From NCBI RefSeq assembly GCF_040954645.1, contig NC_092803.1, positions 85,422,417 through 85,486,416 on the forward strand: 64,000 nt of DNA, given 5' to 3'. This DNA comes from Diabrotica undecimpunctata. Its lineage: Eukaryota; Arthropoda; Insecta; Coleoptera; Chrysomelidae. A program made the position numbers and the translations under genes. The notes under the pieces are model-generated. The model was not told the DNA's origin and ran no database searches. It saw only the letters and a program-made list of their open reading frames with translations. Positions 24,081-34,925 of this stretch are shown piece after piece; within the stretch, counting starts at the first letter, position 1, and the number at the start of each line of letters is the position of its first letter.

Positions 24081-24156
24081 TCCCACATTCTCAGGATCTC
24101 CTTTATATCTCTTGTAGAGACAACGTCTTCCAATTCTGGCTCCTCTTCAAAACTAA
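24081..24156. repeat. Right 76-bp direct repeat flanking the jockey-like LINE
   Basis: Partner of 22912-22987; see that entry. It begins immediately after the LINE's A-rich tail. Confidence 0.85.
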
Positions 24157-24493
24157 TTTTTCGTTGAATCACCGTATACTGCTGCGAATGTAGTTCGTCT
24201 AACTCCTCGGTTGTCAGCTCCTGAAACTGTTCCTCGACAAGTTCGTTCACATCTCTTTCATCCACCTCCAGACCCATGGTTTTTTCAAGAGAAACAATCT
24301 CATCTACCACTGACACTTCGGGTTCCAGTCCTTCGCAGGCCCTTTCATCTACAGCCTCAGGCCACAACTTCTTCCATGCAGAGATTAATGTCCTTGTTGT
24401 AACACTTGGCCAGGCCTGCCAATAATTCTTAGGCATACTACTATGTTAAAGTGCTCCTCCTTTCAGAACTCTGAAAGGGTAAGGTTTGTAATC

Positions 24494-24850
24494 CGCAAGG
24501 AAACTAAGTTCCTGTAGCTGGCTGTATAGCATGTATCACAAAAAATTTATTTAAAATCCTTTATAAAAGTTATATAATTAAAATACCCAATCGGGCTATA
24601 TCACAAAACGTTTTCGGAATCTGTATTCCATCATCAGTGTTTCTAGGTGTACATGTTTTGAGCCACTAAATATTTGGGTAAAAATCCGTTAAAAATTATT
24701 TTAAATTTGGATTACATTATTCGATCTTATATGTTAAGATGTTAAAGTTATCAGTGGATTTGATAAGATGGCAACGTACGACTCTACATGAGGTTGGTGG
24801 TTCCTAGACAAAGTATCTACGAGGACTTGTTGCTATCAACGCTCTAAGCT
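24494..24850 (-). mobile_element. Penelope-like element 3' fragment, single copy, with hammerhead
   Basis: Homologous over its length to the left arm of the palindrome at 31744-32083 (shared starts caaggaaactaagttcctg and cacccaatcggg/acccaatcggg). On the minus strand it carries the hammerhead core ctgatga (24631-24637), stem II ggaat/attcc, and gaaa (24612-24615) followed by acgttt. Unlike the other copies it has no inverted partner. It lies directly beyond the broken end of the Tigger element. Confidence 0.65.
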
Positions 24851-24894
24851 TCTTTTTAATCAAATCCATTAGATCTGCTTTTTTTTCCTGTCAG

Positions 24895-25128
24895 CTAAAC
24901 CAGGTTTCTGTGAATATGAATTGCATATGAATATTTAAAAGATATACCAGAGACATCATCCTTTCCCAACTTAACCTTAATTTCTGACAGTTTGACAGGA
25001 TTTTTATCCCTATATTTTGTTTTCATTTGGTTAGATACGTTTTTCCAGTCATAAAAATCTTCGTAACACATTTTGTTGGCGTGAAAAGGAGTACTTTTCT
25101 TTATCTCAGCCTTTATGGCAGCTATCAT
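24895..25128 (-). pseudogene. Fragment of an unnamed transposon protein (third copy)
   Basis: Minus-strand reading TPFHANKMCYEDFYDWKNVS and KVKLGKDDVSGISFKYSYAI. I believe it belongs to the part of the protein that lies between the blocks ending VYLPDKK and beginning EIDIRK in the neighbouring copy, so it comes from a separate insertion. Family not identified. Confidence 0.45.
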
Positions 25129-25242
25129 AGGATCAGGGGTTATACATTGATCCTGATCTTAACTGTATTTTTTATCTCCTTTTCAATTTGGGAATGTGCC
25201 AGGTCTCCCTCTTTTGTGTATTATCCTGTCCTATCATTAAAT

Positions 25243-26340
25243 GGCTTTTTGTAGAAAGGAACCAACCCCAAAATTGTATTCTTGAGTAAATTGATGTTCT
25301 GATGAGAAAACATGACTGGCCTTTTGGTTTTGCCAGTGCCATTAACCTAGCACAAACAAAAGATGGTAATAGAAAATTCAGTTCATATCAAACATAGTTT
25401 AAACTTAGAACATACATAGGTTTTAAAAATGCAATTGCAACATAATTATTAACAAATTAAAAAAATATTTACTAATATGAAAATTAATAGTATTATGTGG
25501 GTTGGTTCTTTTTAAAGATACTTTATTGCCTACAGCGAACAAAATATTAACAATAATTAAATATCTGACGATTCCATTTCAAAATCTGGCGCACCGCTGA
25601 AGCCATCTACATCGTCTATAATGTCTGTGCCGGTAATATTTGAATAAAAATTTTTGCAATCATTTGGAATCAAATAAATCGCGGATTTCATGTCTACTAG
25701 TTTTGGGTTTGATATTTGTTTTTCATTGAGACACATAGGTAGTAGTAGATCTTTAAATATTGTTGGTTTTGGCCCACTTGTTTTTTTCTAATATCTATTT
25801 CAGCATAATTTATTATTTGTTTTTCCAAAACATTCAGTAGATAGCATTCGCGTAACTTCTAAATCTATTTTTTGTCTGGCAGGTAAACTTGTTGATGTTT
25901 TAGTGCACATTCCACGTCTGAAAAATCAGAAGCATTTGGTAGGAAACTGTGGCCTGATACAATTAAACGCATGCGAATTTTTTTTAAAGGAGAATGTGAC
26001 TGCAACACTGCTTTAAGAATTAATGTCAGTTTAATGTTGCGATTTTGACCGCCACAAGAACCCGACCATAAGATTAATTCAGTTATATTGTCAGATACAT
26101 TTTCTTTAATATACTTTATTAAGCATGAACCAATTTCTTGGGCTCCGCGTCCTGCCTTGTTTTCCGTCCAAACGTAAAAATGACCTTTGTTGGTGGAACC
26201 AGAGTGAATGCCTAAATTTTACAACCAAATTTGTCTATTATAAAACAGAATCCCCGTTGCTAACTGTGGTAATGTTGTTGAACGGCACTTGGTGTAATTT
26301 TTTACATCCCCGCCAAACTGTATTTTCATATCACCGGTAC
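25243..26340 (-). pseudogene. Unnamed transposon protein, copy 1 (SCGGQNRN family)
   Basis: Minus-strand reading from about 26340: STNKGHFYVWTENKAGRGAQ, EIGSCLIKYIKENVSDNI, ELILWSGSCGGQNRN, then RLIVSGHSFLPNASDFSDVE and VYLPDKK. After a damaged part comes the C-terminus (NPKLVDMKSAIYLIPND to DVDGFSGAPDF) ending at 25563. Insect genomes hold many copies of proteins with a D-S-C-G-G-Q-N block; here Asp is Gly. I suspect a DDE-type enzyme but cannot name the superfamily. The left terminus tagaaaggaaccaaccc (about 25245) is an inverted-repeat end shared with copy 2 at 34926. The 5' part is missing. Confidence 0.6.
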
Positions 26341-26379
26341 TATGGATGAGTATTTCTCTTCTGTCTCCGAAATTTTCTT

Positions 26380-26945
26380 CATTTTTCTTTTCTGTGAACT
26401 GCTTTTCTATTTATTTGATTCTTTCTCCACTTCTTCCATGTCTTCTTGAATAGCGTTCTCCAACTTGATTTCCAAATTCTCTAATTCCTTTTTCTGATCA
26501 TTTTTTATCTCCTTCATTTTTTTCTCCACTTCTTTCATCTATTGTACCATTTCTCTCTTTATCCACTCTACACATTCTTTAATTTCTTGTTCATAATTTT
26601 CCAAACCCTGTTCTATATTTCTGTTGTTTAGTTCTATTGCTTGTTTTGTTTCATGCATTTTTTATCAATTTCTTTGATTGCTTGTTTTGTTTCCTGTTGA
26701 TTTTCTTTGATTGCTTACTTTGTTTTCTGTTAATTTTCTTTCATCCATTTTTTGTGCTTATAACTGCATAAGTTGTAAACATTTTTCTATTCCCGATTTC
26801 TTTTGACTTTCTGTCTCTATAACTGTTGTTTCTAACATGTCATCTTGTTCTAAATTTTCTTCTTGTTTTTTGTTTTCTTTGCTTTTGTCTTGTCACAGAC
26901 ATATCTTTTCTCGAAATAATATCCCCGCCAAATATGAAACTTTAA
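26380..26945 (-). pseudogene. Retrotransposon gag N-terminal coiled-coil region
   Basis: Minus-strand DNA very rich in Glu, Lys, Asn and Gln codons (KKELENLEIKLENAIQED, MKEVEKKMKEIKN), predicted to be a coiled coil, with many stops and frame changes. It begins about 250 bases inside a primer-binding site and LTR (27200-28544), so it is best read as the gag start of that LTR element. No capsid or pol remains; copy 1 of the unnamed transposon adjoins it. Confidence 0.45.
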
Positions 26946-27199
26946 AAACACCCTACTTGTTGCAAATACGAAAAATTTTCTCTCACCCAATGTAATAAAT
27001 TGTCAAATATTTTCACAAAAAAATGTTAAAATACAAATATCAGATCAAAAATAAAATAAATTATGAGAAATTGTACCTACAGAAAAATAATATGTCATAA
27101 AATTCAAATACTTTGACCATTCGATAAATAAATTTTCAATCATCTATTTTTCCATGCCTTTCCTTTCAAAACTGCAACCAGAAATACTTTTAAATGTCT

Positions 27200-27213
27200 T
27201 AACGTTGGGGGCC
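27200..27213 (-). other. Primer-binding site next to an LTR
   Basis: On the minus strand tggcccccaacgtt follows directly after the LTR end (..ataacaaca). It resembles the tggcgcccaacg type of tRNA primer-binding site with one change (g to c). Confidence 0.5.
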
Positions 27214-27502
27214 ATGTTGTTATGATCTGCTTAAGTTTAAATTAAGTTAAATTTAATTGAATTAAATTAAATTCGATTGAATTTCTCAGGTTTTTTTACT
27301 ACAAACAAAAATATTTTTCCTTCAATTCGTGGCTTGTAGTATTTTCTGGATTCTGGCTTTCTTTAGGATAGACAAGGAGAATAAATATTATATACACAAT
27401 TTATGACCTTTAAAAAAACACCATTTATTTTAATACCATATACAAATATAAAAATAAAGATCGTGTGCAATTTATTATCTATTCCTCAGAACAAACGAAA
27501 AC

Positions 27503-27572
<70 letters not shown>

Positions 27573-28544
27573 TTTTAAACCAAGTTATTTAATTTACTGT
27601 AAAAATTGTTCTAATTAACTTTCTTAAAAAACAAACAAAAATTTATTATGTGCCAATTATCCGATTTGTGAATTCAATTCTTTTTAATCAATTACTTTAT
27701 GATATGGGTTTAAACAAAAACATGTATGGTACAAATACAACGCTTATTTCACAAATAATTTGACTGACTTTTTGATTTACTCTCTGTGATGTTTGCTGAC
27801 GGACACTGATTTAGTCTCCGGATTGTGTTCCTGCAAAACTGTCCAATTCTCCAAACACGTGTGGCTTTGCTTCCTCCTTCCAAAACTGGTACACAAAACA
27901 GCACTCGTTCAGATTCTCTCCAAAATTACACCTCCGACTCGTTTCAAAATAATAATAATGGCACTATTTCAGCCAAATGGTTTCCCCGCCTCAACTGGTT
28001 ATCTCGTACAAACTTTATATAAATTTTCTTTCTTTACTTAGAGTTAGGAGTCTCTTCGGACACAAGGAGTATGGGATTCTCGACCTGGTCTCGATTCGCC
28101 GTCAACTATTCTGCTATCACCAACTTAACTCACAAACAACAACTTATACTTATTTTTCACATACTGTTCTCAAACTGGACTTCTCGTTCTGGATGGTAAA
28201 AACACAATGATTGAAATCTCCTGGTTCAATTTTCAAATCGACTGTTCTATTCTCCTACCCTCGTTCTTCCTAGCCAATCATACACAATCATTCTTTCTAC
28301 AAGATTTTAAATTTACTAAATTTTCTAAATAATCCCGAAATGTTTTGCCTATACAAATTGTTCTTAGAAACTATTCACTATTGAAGTCCACTGTTCTCCG
28401 AAAACACTTCTTAATTGTAAATCATTATATTTACAAATTACTATTACAAATTACTGTTATAATACAGTATTGAATATTTACGATCTGATGGTATTTTGCA
28501 TACAAAAATTTATTTTAATTTTGATCTATAATATGATTATAACA
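27214..28544 (-). mobile_element. Probable 5' LTR of a Ty3/gypsy-like element
   Basis: Read on the minus strand it begins tgttataatc at 28544 and ends gatcataacaaca at 27214, so it has TG...CA ends, and it abuts a primer-binding site. About 1.33 kb, with an internal (AT)n tract at 27508-27570. No second LTR is present in the window, so the far boundary is inferred from the TG end alone. Confidence 0.45.
27508..27570. repeat. (AT)n microsatellite
   Basis: About 31 AT units inside the probable LTR. Confidence 0.95.
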
Positions 28545-28877
28545 ATGTCGGATTTTTCTTGTAACACAATGGTTATATCCTAGTATATTACTTTTTTTTG
28601 TTTCAAATAATATTGCAACTCTGAGACTATCATAAGCAAAATGCACGTATTCCATAATACATCTCAACATAAAGAAACCTACCTTCACTTCGGCTTACAG
28701 GAAGTAACTAAAAATTGGCGGTTTTGTTCATATTTGCTTGCTCAAATACAAAAATATAAATAAGGCGCTAGTATCTTTTCTGTATTGTAGATAGTATAAT
28801 CTATGGGAGCTTTTGTGGTATAAAAAAAACTCAACATAGTATTATTTAAATAAAAGCGGCTTTCGTTTTTTATGATT

Positions 28878-28885
28878 ATTTGAGG
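28878..28885. repeat. hAT target-site duplication, left
   Basis: atttgagg, identical to 32633-32640. Eight bases is the hAT duplication length. Confidence 0.9.
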
Positions 28886-29111
28886 CAGTGGCGGTACGTG
28901 GCTTTAGAGACAAGGTCGGCAAGGTTTTTTGTCTCCTCAGATAGATATTCCGTCTAATAAAAAGACTTCAATCATCATAGGAGATTTTTTGTTTTTTTTT
29001 GCTTTTTTGTTTTTTTCCTATAAATTTAGAACCTAAACATGTTTATAAATTAACTCTAGTCTACGTTGTTTGGAAGTAGCAAAATGGTTTATAACGTCAT
29101 CTTAAAATTTA

Positions 29112-31178
29112 TTAGTTTTGGAGAGGTTTTAAAAGTTTTTTTTCTATTGACATTTGAGACAAGCTTGACATTCTCTCTTGTTTCATGGTGTTTCGACAAT
29201 ACGTTTTGATCCTTTTGAGACAAGAGAAATCTCGTTCATTTGCGGCAGACGTTGGTGGTAATGAGAGAGTTAATGAAAATAATTTATTAAGTTCGGTAAG
29301 AGTTTGTTGTAATGAATTGCAGTATATAGAATTATACATATCTTATAACTTATCCGATCTTCCGAAAATATTTGGATCAGCATACAAAACTTTTTAATTC
29401 ATTTTCTAATTTTATTTGATCAAAGAATGATCGGTAATTTTTAATTAACCTGTCGAATAAATATCTTGGAAATTCTTGGGCGTAACATTTGAATCGTCGT
29501 CAAAGAGGTCCAGCAAATCTTCAAAATTCGAAAAACGAGTGTCTATTTGCATAATAATAGTATCCAAAATTTCAAAATATACTCGTTCCTCGAGGTCTGT
29601 GTCATGCCTTTGTCTTTTTTGGGGGGTTTGGAAATATAGCAAGTCCAAAATGTCACTGCGTGTATACTGGAAATTACTATCATTACAAAACTCCGAAATT
29701 TTGCACCAGTTTTGTTATTCTATTTTTGGAATGAATACTGTCAGTTGACCGATTTTGAACAACATTGAATATCAAATCGGTTTGGGTAAACACTTTCTTA
29801 AAAATATTTAAAAGTATGTTAAAAGAATAATCATTTAATAAAGTTTTCAAACCGATTGCTTCATAAATCGAGATATCACTTTCAAAATCGTCGCATTCAA
29901 TAATAAAATCAAAAACTTCCAAAAGATGTTCACGAAAATCTGTTACAGTAAAAACTATCCGAGGTTTAAAATTCCATCGCGTCTGACAAACTGTTGGGAT
30001 TTTTTTCGAAACAAATTGTTCTACAACATTTGTCCGTTTAGGCGAGCTTGAAAAAAATGAAGCAAATCCGCTTAAAGTGACAAAAAAAAAGACGACATTC
30101 TTTAATTTTTTACACGTATTCTGCAAAACTAAATTCATTCTATGCGCATGAGAGTGAGTAAATAAAGCTTGCGGTGCAATAATTTTATCTTTTGCCTGGA
30201 GACCATTCAATTCACCAGACATCAGGGCAGAGCCGTCATAATTTTGCCCTACCAATTTATTGTTGATATCAAAAAATTTTGATCTGTCCTTTAAATCACC
30301 AAAAATATATTCTGCCTTATGGCTTTCACTCACGTCAGTAAAACCTAAAAACCTCTCATAAATATTACCACGTAACGCGTATCTAACAACAATTGTTAAA
30401 GGTGAATGATGTGATATATCGGTAGTTTCAACTATTCCTAGTGAAAAGCAAATGGTTTCCTGAATCTCAGATTCAATAACGTTACTCAAAATGTAACTAA
30501 TTGATTCTAATAATTCATTCTGGATTGTTTTAGATACACCGCTAAATGTCTTCGAATCAGAAAGTAAATTAGAAAGTTCCAAATCGTATTTCTTAAACAT
30601 TTTTATTAGTTCTGTATAATTACCTTGATTAACCGAATGCTCCGATTCATCGTGTCCCCTAAATGATAATTCCTGACAACTTAAAAAAATTACAATATCA
30701 TTTAAACGACGTACAACTGCGTGATTATTTTTTACAATTTCGTTATGTTTAATAGCATTTTCACGTTGGGCATTATCTAATGAAACATAGATATTTTGTT
30801 TTCAAATAAATCTAATTTAATCTGACTGCGATCTTTCGAAATATCATGTTTCTGTAAAGCCCTAAATCATTCCTTTAAATTTTCGTAACCAGATTCATAC
30901 CACGGGTTTTTATGTTTGCCCTTAAATAAAATAAAATGCAAGGCCAACAGAAAAGTTTGTTTTTTATTTCACAGGCCATGAGTACTTGCTGTACCAATTA
31001 TCTGAAAATGATCTATTACTTCCCTTACCCCTCGCACTAATATTTATAAGCCAGGACTTGGCAAAGAACGCCCTTTATTTTTAATAACAATTTGTTCTTC
31101 GTATGGAATAGATGAAAATCCATTTTGCAAAATATAATTTACAATATCATATTTATCAATACTGACTGTTTCTCCCAT
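29112..31178 (-). pseudogene. hAT transposase with TTF zinc finger, decayed
   Basis: N-terminus MGETVSIDKYDIVNYILQNG, then a TTF-type zinc-finger region (NPWYESGYENLKE, HDISKDRSQIKLDLFE) with stops. The long middle frame (30600-29683) has IVVRYALRGNIYERFLGFT, KLVGQNYDGSALMSGELNG (catalytic Asp region), FTHSHAHRMNLVLQNT and KKIPTVCQTRWNFK. The C-terminal dimerisation block is LSLPPTSAANERDFSCLKRI followed by KQERMSSLSQMSIEK. These order and spacings match the ZMYM1-like branch of hAT transposases. Frame changes near 29670 and 29340 and N-terminal stops make it inactive. Confidence 0.85.
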
Positions 31179-31724
31179 AGCTTGTATTTTTTAGGTTAAT
31201 TTACCTGAATTTGTTTAAACTTTAATTAAAAAAAAACTTCTAATATATTCAAAAAATCCTTTAACTATTTATGGCAGTGGTAACTTCTTCACAGTATTGC
31301 TTTAGATCTTTAGAAAATAAAAATAAATCAATACAAAACAAATCGATCGATATAATACCAGAAAAGCCAGTCCGTGCACTCACTATCACTTCACTACTTG
31401 AGTTCTTAAGTACTTATCCATCCCGAAATAACATTTCATCCCGCGCTCGCAAGGTACGTGAAACTTTGCGGCCAATCCAAATGAAGCATCGGCAAATTTA
31501 AATTTGCCGTACTTAGCAATTAAATGCGTATAGAGAGAAATGTATGTTTATTTGCTCATCGACTAATATTCCGTTAATTTTTACATGTAAATCGTCAAGC
31601 TTGGGATCGGCTTGCCGAAACCCCGAAACGTGTGTTTATAAGAATTCACACAGTCGGATGGATGACTCGGATTTGGATCATTAATTTGAAAAGTGTCTTA
31701 CGCAGGGATCACTTAACGCTCAGA

Positions 31725-31743
31725 TTGGTCGAATTCTTTTAAA
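31725..31743. repeat. 19-bp direct repeat left of the small palindrome
   Basis: ttggtcgaattcttttaaa, identical to 32429-32447; reads as a target-site duplication of the palindromic insertion. Confidence 0.8.
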
Positions 31744-31834
31744 AGCTAACAAGGAAACTAAGTTCCTGTAGCTGGCTGTATACCATGTATCACAAAAAAT
31801 TTATTTAAAATCCTTTATAAAAGGTATATAATAA

Positions 31835-31912
31835 AAACACCCAATCGGGCTACATCACAATCACAAAACGTTTTCAGAATCTATATTCCATCATCAGTGT
31901 GTCTAGGTGTAC
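31835..31912 (-). ncRNA. Hammerhead ribozyme motif, left arm
   Basis: Minus strand: CACA, core ctgatga (31891-31897), stem II ggaat/attct, gaaa (31872-31875), palindromic aacgtt, triplet UUU, then TGTG, which pairs with the opening CACA as helix I. One stem II base pair is a G-U here compared with the other arm. Confidence 0.65.
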
Positions 31913-32267
31913 ATGATTTCAGCCACTAAATATTTGGGTAAAAACCCGTTAAATCTTATTAATTTAAATTTAGGTTACATTATTCCATCGTACATGTTAT
32001 AATGTTAAAGTTACAAGTAGAATTGATGACATGGCAACGTAAGACTCTACATAAGGTTGCTGGTCCTGAGACAAAGTGTCTACGATCAACAAGTGCTTGT
32101 AGACACTTGGTCTCAGGACCAGCAACCTCATGTAGAGTCTTACGTTGCCATGTCATCAATTTCATTTGTAACCTTAACATCATAACATATACGATGGAAT
32201 AATGTAACCTAAATTTAAGTTAATAACATTTAACGGGTTTTTACCAAAATATTGAGTGGCTCAAAAC

Positions 32268-32345
32268 ATGTACACCTAGACACACTGATGATGGAATATA
32301 GATTCCGAAAACGTTTTGTGATTTTGATGTAGCTCGATTAGGGGT
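32268..32345 (+). ncRNA. Hammerhead ribozyme motif, right arm
   Basis: Plus strand: CACA, core ctgatga (32285-32291), stem II ggaat/attcc with loop atag, gaaa (32307-32310), aacgtt, UUU, then TGTG pairing with CACA. The layout is that of a type I hammerhead with minimal helix III, as described in Penelope-like elements, which are thought to act as dimers. Confidence 0.65.
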
Positions 32346-32632
32346 TTTAATTATATACCTTTTATAAAGGATTTTAAATAATTTTTTTCTTTTAAAAACG
32401 ATGAATAAAATTTATTAATCTGGTCGAATTGGTCGAATTCTTTTAAACTATGAATAAAATTTAGTCTTTATTATAAAACAGATAATTTTTTTATTTCACA
32501 GAAATAAATGACATCAACTTATTACCTGCCACAATTAATTATCGAAATACTGATTAAATTAAGTATTAAAAAAAATCTATAATATCTATAAATGTGTGGG
32601 TCGGCACTGCCGACCCTGACCGGCCGCCACTG

Positions 32633-32640
32633 ATTTGAGG
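32633..32640. repeat. hAT target-site duplication, right
   Basis: atttgagg, partner of 28878-28885. Confidence 0.9.
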
Positions 32641-32799
32641 TCCTTTTGTATCGAAATAGCGATATATTAAATGTATCAACTAGATATATTATTAACTATA
32701 TCTCAATATAACACTTGTATTGTAGCACCATAGATTGTTAAAGATCTATAAGAGTAGATTTAATGAACCTTGTATAATTAAAATTACGTTTGTTTTTAG

Positions 32800-32973
<174 letters not shown>

Positions 32974-33760
32974 GTTATGTCAAAAACAAACGAAAAACAA
33001 AAATAACTTTATTTCCTATATTAAAAAAAAAAAATCGGAAAACGTCGGGTCTATGAATGAAAGCTGGTTCAACTTGACGATTTGTCCAAATGTGTCAAAA
33101 GCTTGACTAGAGTCTTTATTTAGTTCGTTAATTGTATTTGCAGTAAAATTCAGGCTTGATTTAATGCAAAATAGTTTAATTTAGAATAAAAGGCAGCGAT
33201 ATTTAAATTTCTGTTCAACATTTTATATTTTCGGACTTTTTTTTGACACTTTAAATTTTGAATAGTTACTAAAATAAATTTGGAAAAATAACATATATTT
33301 TCAATATAAACATAAAAGGACATTTTGAATACACATATTTTTTTTGGACCTGCTATCATTTTGGACAAATTTGAAAGGCATTATTTTTTTATTCGGAAAA
33401 GTTACCTAAAAATTTTTGAAAAAAAAGTATCCTATTTTATTTGATACTGATTTTTGGTGCGACATGTTAGGAAATATGGATTTTTTACAAAAAGTGTCTT
33501 TAGTTCCTGCAATATTAACTGTGGCTTGTAATAATTTAAGTCAGTTTCTGCGCTATTACATTGCATGAGGTATACTAGATATGGACTGGTATAAAGGCAC
33601 TAATTGTGATTAATTTTTTTTAAGTGTGAGATTACATTGACGGACTCTTCGTCGATCAACATATTTATTAAAGAGCTTATTTTTAGACTATATACATATT
33701 ATACACCTCTTACAATATAAGAGTATATTTGTGTTTTATTACTATCAAAATTATTTCTAC
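32974..33760 (+). other. drk: Probable drk 3' UTR and downstream DNA
   Basis: AT-rich DNA without transposon signature following the drk stop. AATAAA-type motifs occur near 33182 and 33274. The actual polyadenylation site cannot be fixed from sequence alone. Confidence 0.45.
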
Positions 33761-34925
33761 GTACTGTACAGTTTTGTACGGAGCGTTTTCAGAATCCTGA
33801 TCAAAAGGAAGATCAACAAATAGACTCTAAAGTAATATGCCGTGTTCAGTGTCTGAAACGTCAAAGAATCACAGCGCTTTAGTGGACTAGGATTTCAGAA
33901 TCGATGTTTCAATAATGAAAAATCCGCAGGTTTCTTGTCTTCTGGATCACGTGGACAGAACAAAATGGACCTCACATATCACACCAACTGAAGAAATAAA
34001 AGATTTAACAGAAGATGTGCTCCAAAATTGCATTATTTAGACTATGATACAACAGAGGAAACGATTTCCAAGGGTGCTTGTGAATGACCTACAGCTCTAG
34101 AAACGCATATTAAAAGCAGGCCAGAGATCTAAATCATTGTTCTAACAAGTTCTATATAGCCTCTTTATATTTAAATAACTTCTTAAGTCTTTAAACAAAA
34201 AAGAATAGAAAAAATAGGTCTTTCGTTTAAACTAAATGTGCAATATTTATTAAATTATATTCTACGCCACTAGAATTAGTCCGACAGCAGGGTACCTATC
34301 TTCATGCATTCTATATTGTGTAAATTTTTTTGCTGAATACGAATATGTAGGTCCCCATCTCAAAAAACGGTACCAATTTTTATAAATACATTTTAAAATT
34401 TGAATAATTTAATTGACAACTAGTCTCATCGTAAAGTACGGCTAAAAATACATAAAAACTGCTATACATGTTGTATATAAAAAGTTTATAGTTTAAAAGT
34501 AGAGAAATCGAAGATTTAGTCTAACTTTTAGATAGAAAGTTTGAACCTATTTCGTCAATTTACTATTAAAAAAAAATTAAAGAAACTTTATTTTTCATTG
34601 AGTTAACAAGCAATGAACAAATAGCTTTTCGTCTTTGCAGAATCACAAACACACAGCGGGCGAGTACATGTGGACATGTTATGCGTGCTAAATAGTAGCT
34701 ATTTTAAAATTTCAATAACTGCTCGATGCAGGCGAATGTCGACAACACGTCCACCCCAGTGAAGTTTCTTCTCTTTTTTCAATTTAAAATTGTCGGAATA
34801 AGATCTAACTTTTTATTTATGTACAGCTTTTAGAGAAAAATGCACCATGTAAAAATTAATAGAACTAAAAGTTAGACTAAAGCTTCTCAACTTTAAATTT
34901 TTAATAACTTTTAAACTGGACGGCC
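33761..34925. other. Unclassified DNA
   Basis: No gene recognised. A stretch at 33830-34130 has locally balanced composition but no readable frame. Confidence 0.3.

Larger units (their letters stand above)
22451..24437 (-). mobile_element. Tigger/pogo-type element, truncated and split by a LINE
   Basis: The left end cagtggtatctcgacatacg (22451), preceded by TA, is a Tigger-type terminus. The minus strand encodes the C-terminal part of a Tigger transposase: WPSVTTRTLISAWKKLWPEA, VVDEIVSLEKTMGLEVDE, ELVEEQFQELTTEELDEL, then FEEEPELE..VVSTRDIKEIL and, after the inserted LINE, MWEKVAEFVDKNTPKNF. The catalytic domain and the other terminus are missing; the sequence stops at 24437. The 22988-24080 segment is foreign. 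Confidence 0.8.
31744..32428. mobile_element. Small palindromic Penelope-like insertion with two hammerheads
   Basis: The left arm (31744-32083) and right arm (from about 32099 to about 32385) are inverted copies with roughly ten percent differences by eye, around a 15-base centre. Each arm carries a hammerhead core near its outer part. The left arm extends about 45 bases further (with acatggtatacagccagc in its own sense) than the right. The whole unit lies inside the hAT element and is bounded by the 19-bp direct repeat. No protein is encoded; the arms correspond to the element's 3' region only. Confidence 0.8.
28886..32632 (-). mobile_element. Complete hAT element (ZMYM-like transposase), 3.75 kb
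   Basis: Left end cagtggcggtacgtgg and right end the complement of cagtggcggccggtcagg, flanked by a perfect 8-bp duplication. It carries a dead transposase on the minus strand (29112-31178) and, in its 5' noncoding part, a nested palindromic Penelope-like insertion (31744-32428). Its right end lies 168 bases before the last drk exon. Confidence 0.9.

Noticed and set aside
31980..32202. Two overlapping frames on opposite strands with nearly the same peptide
   Set aside because: They are the two arms of the palindrome read in mirror image; no known protein is encoded.
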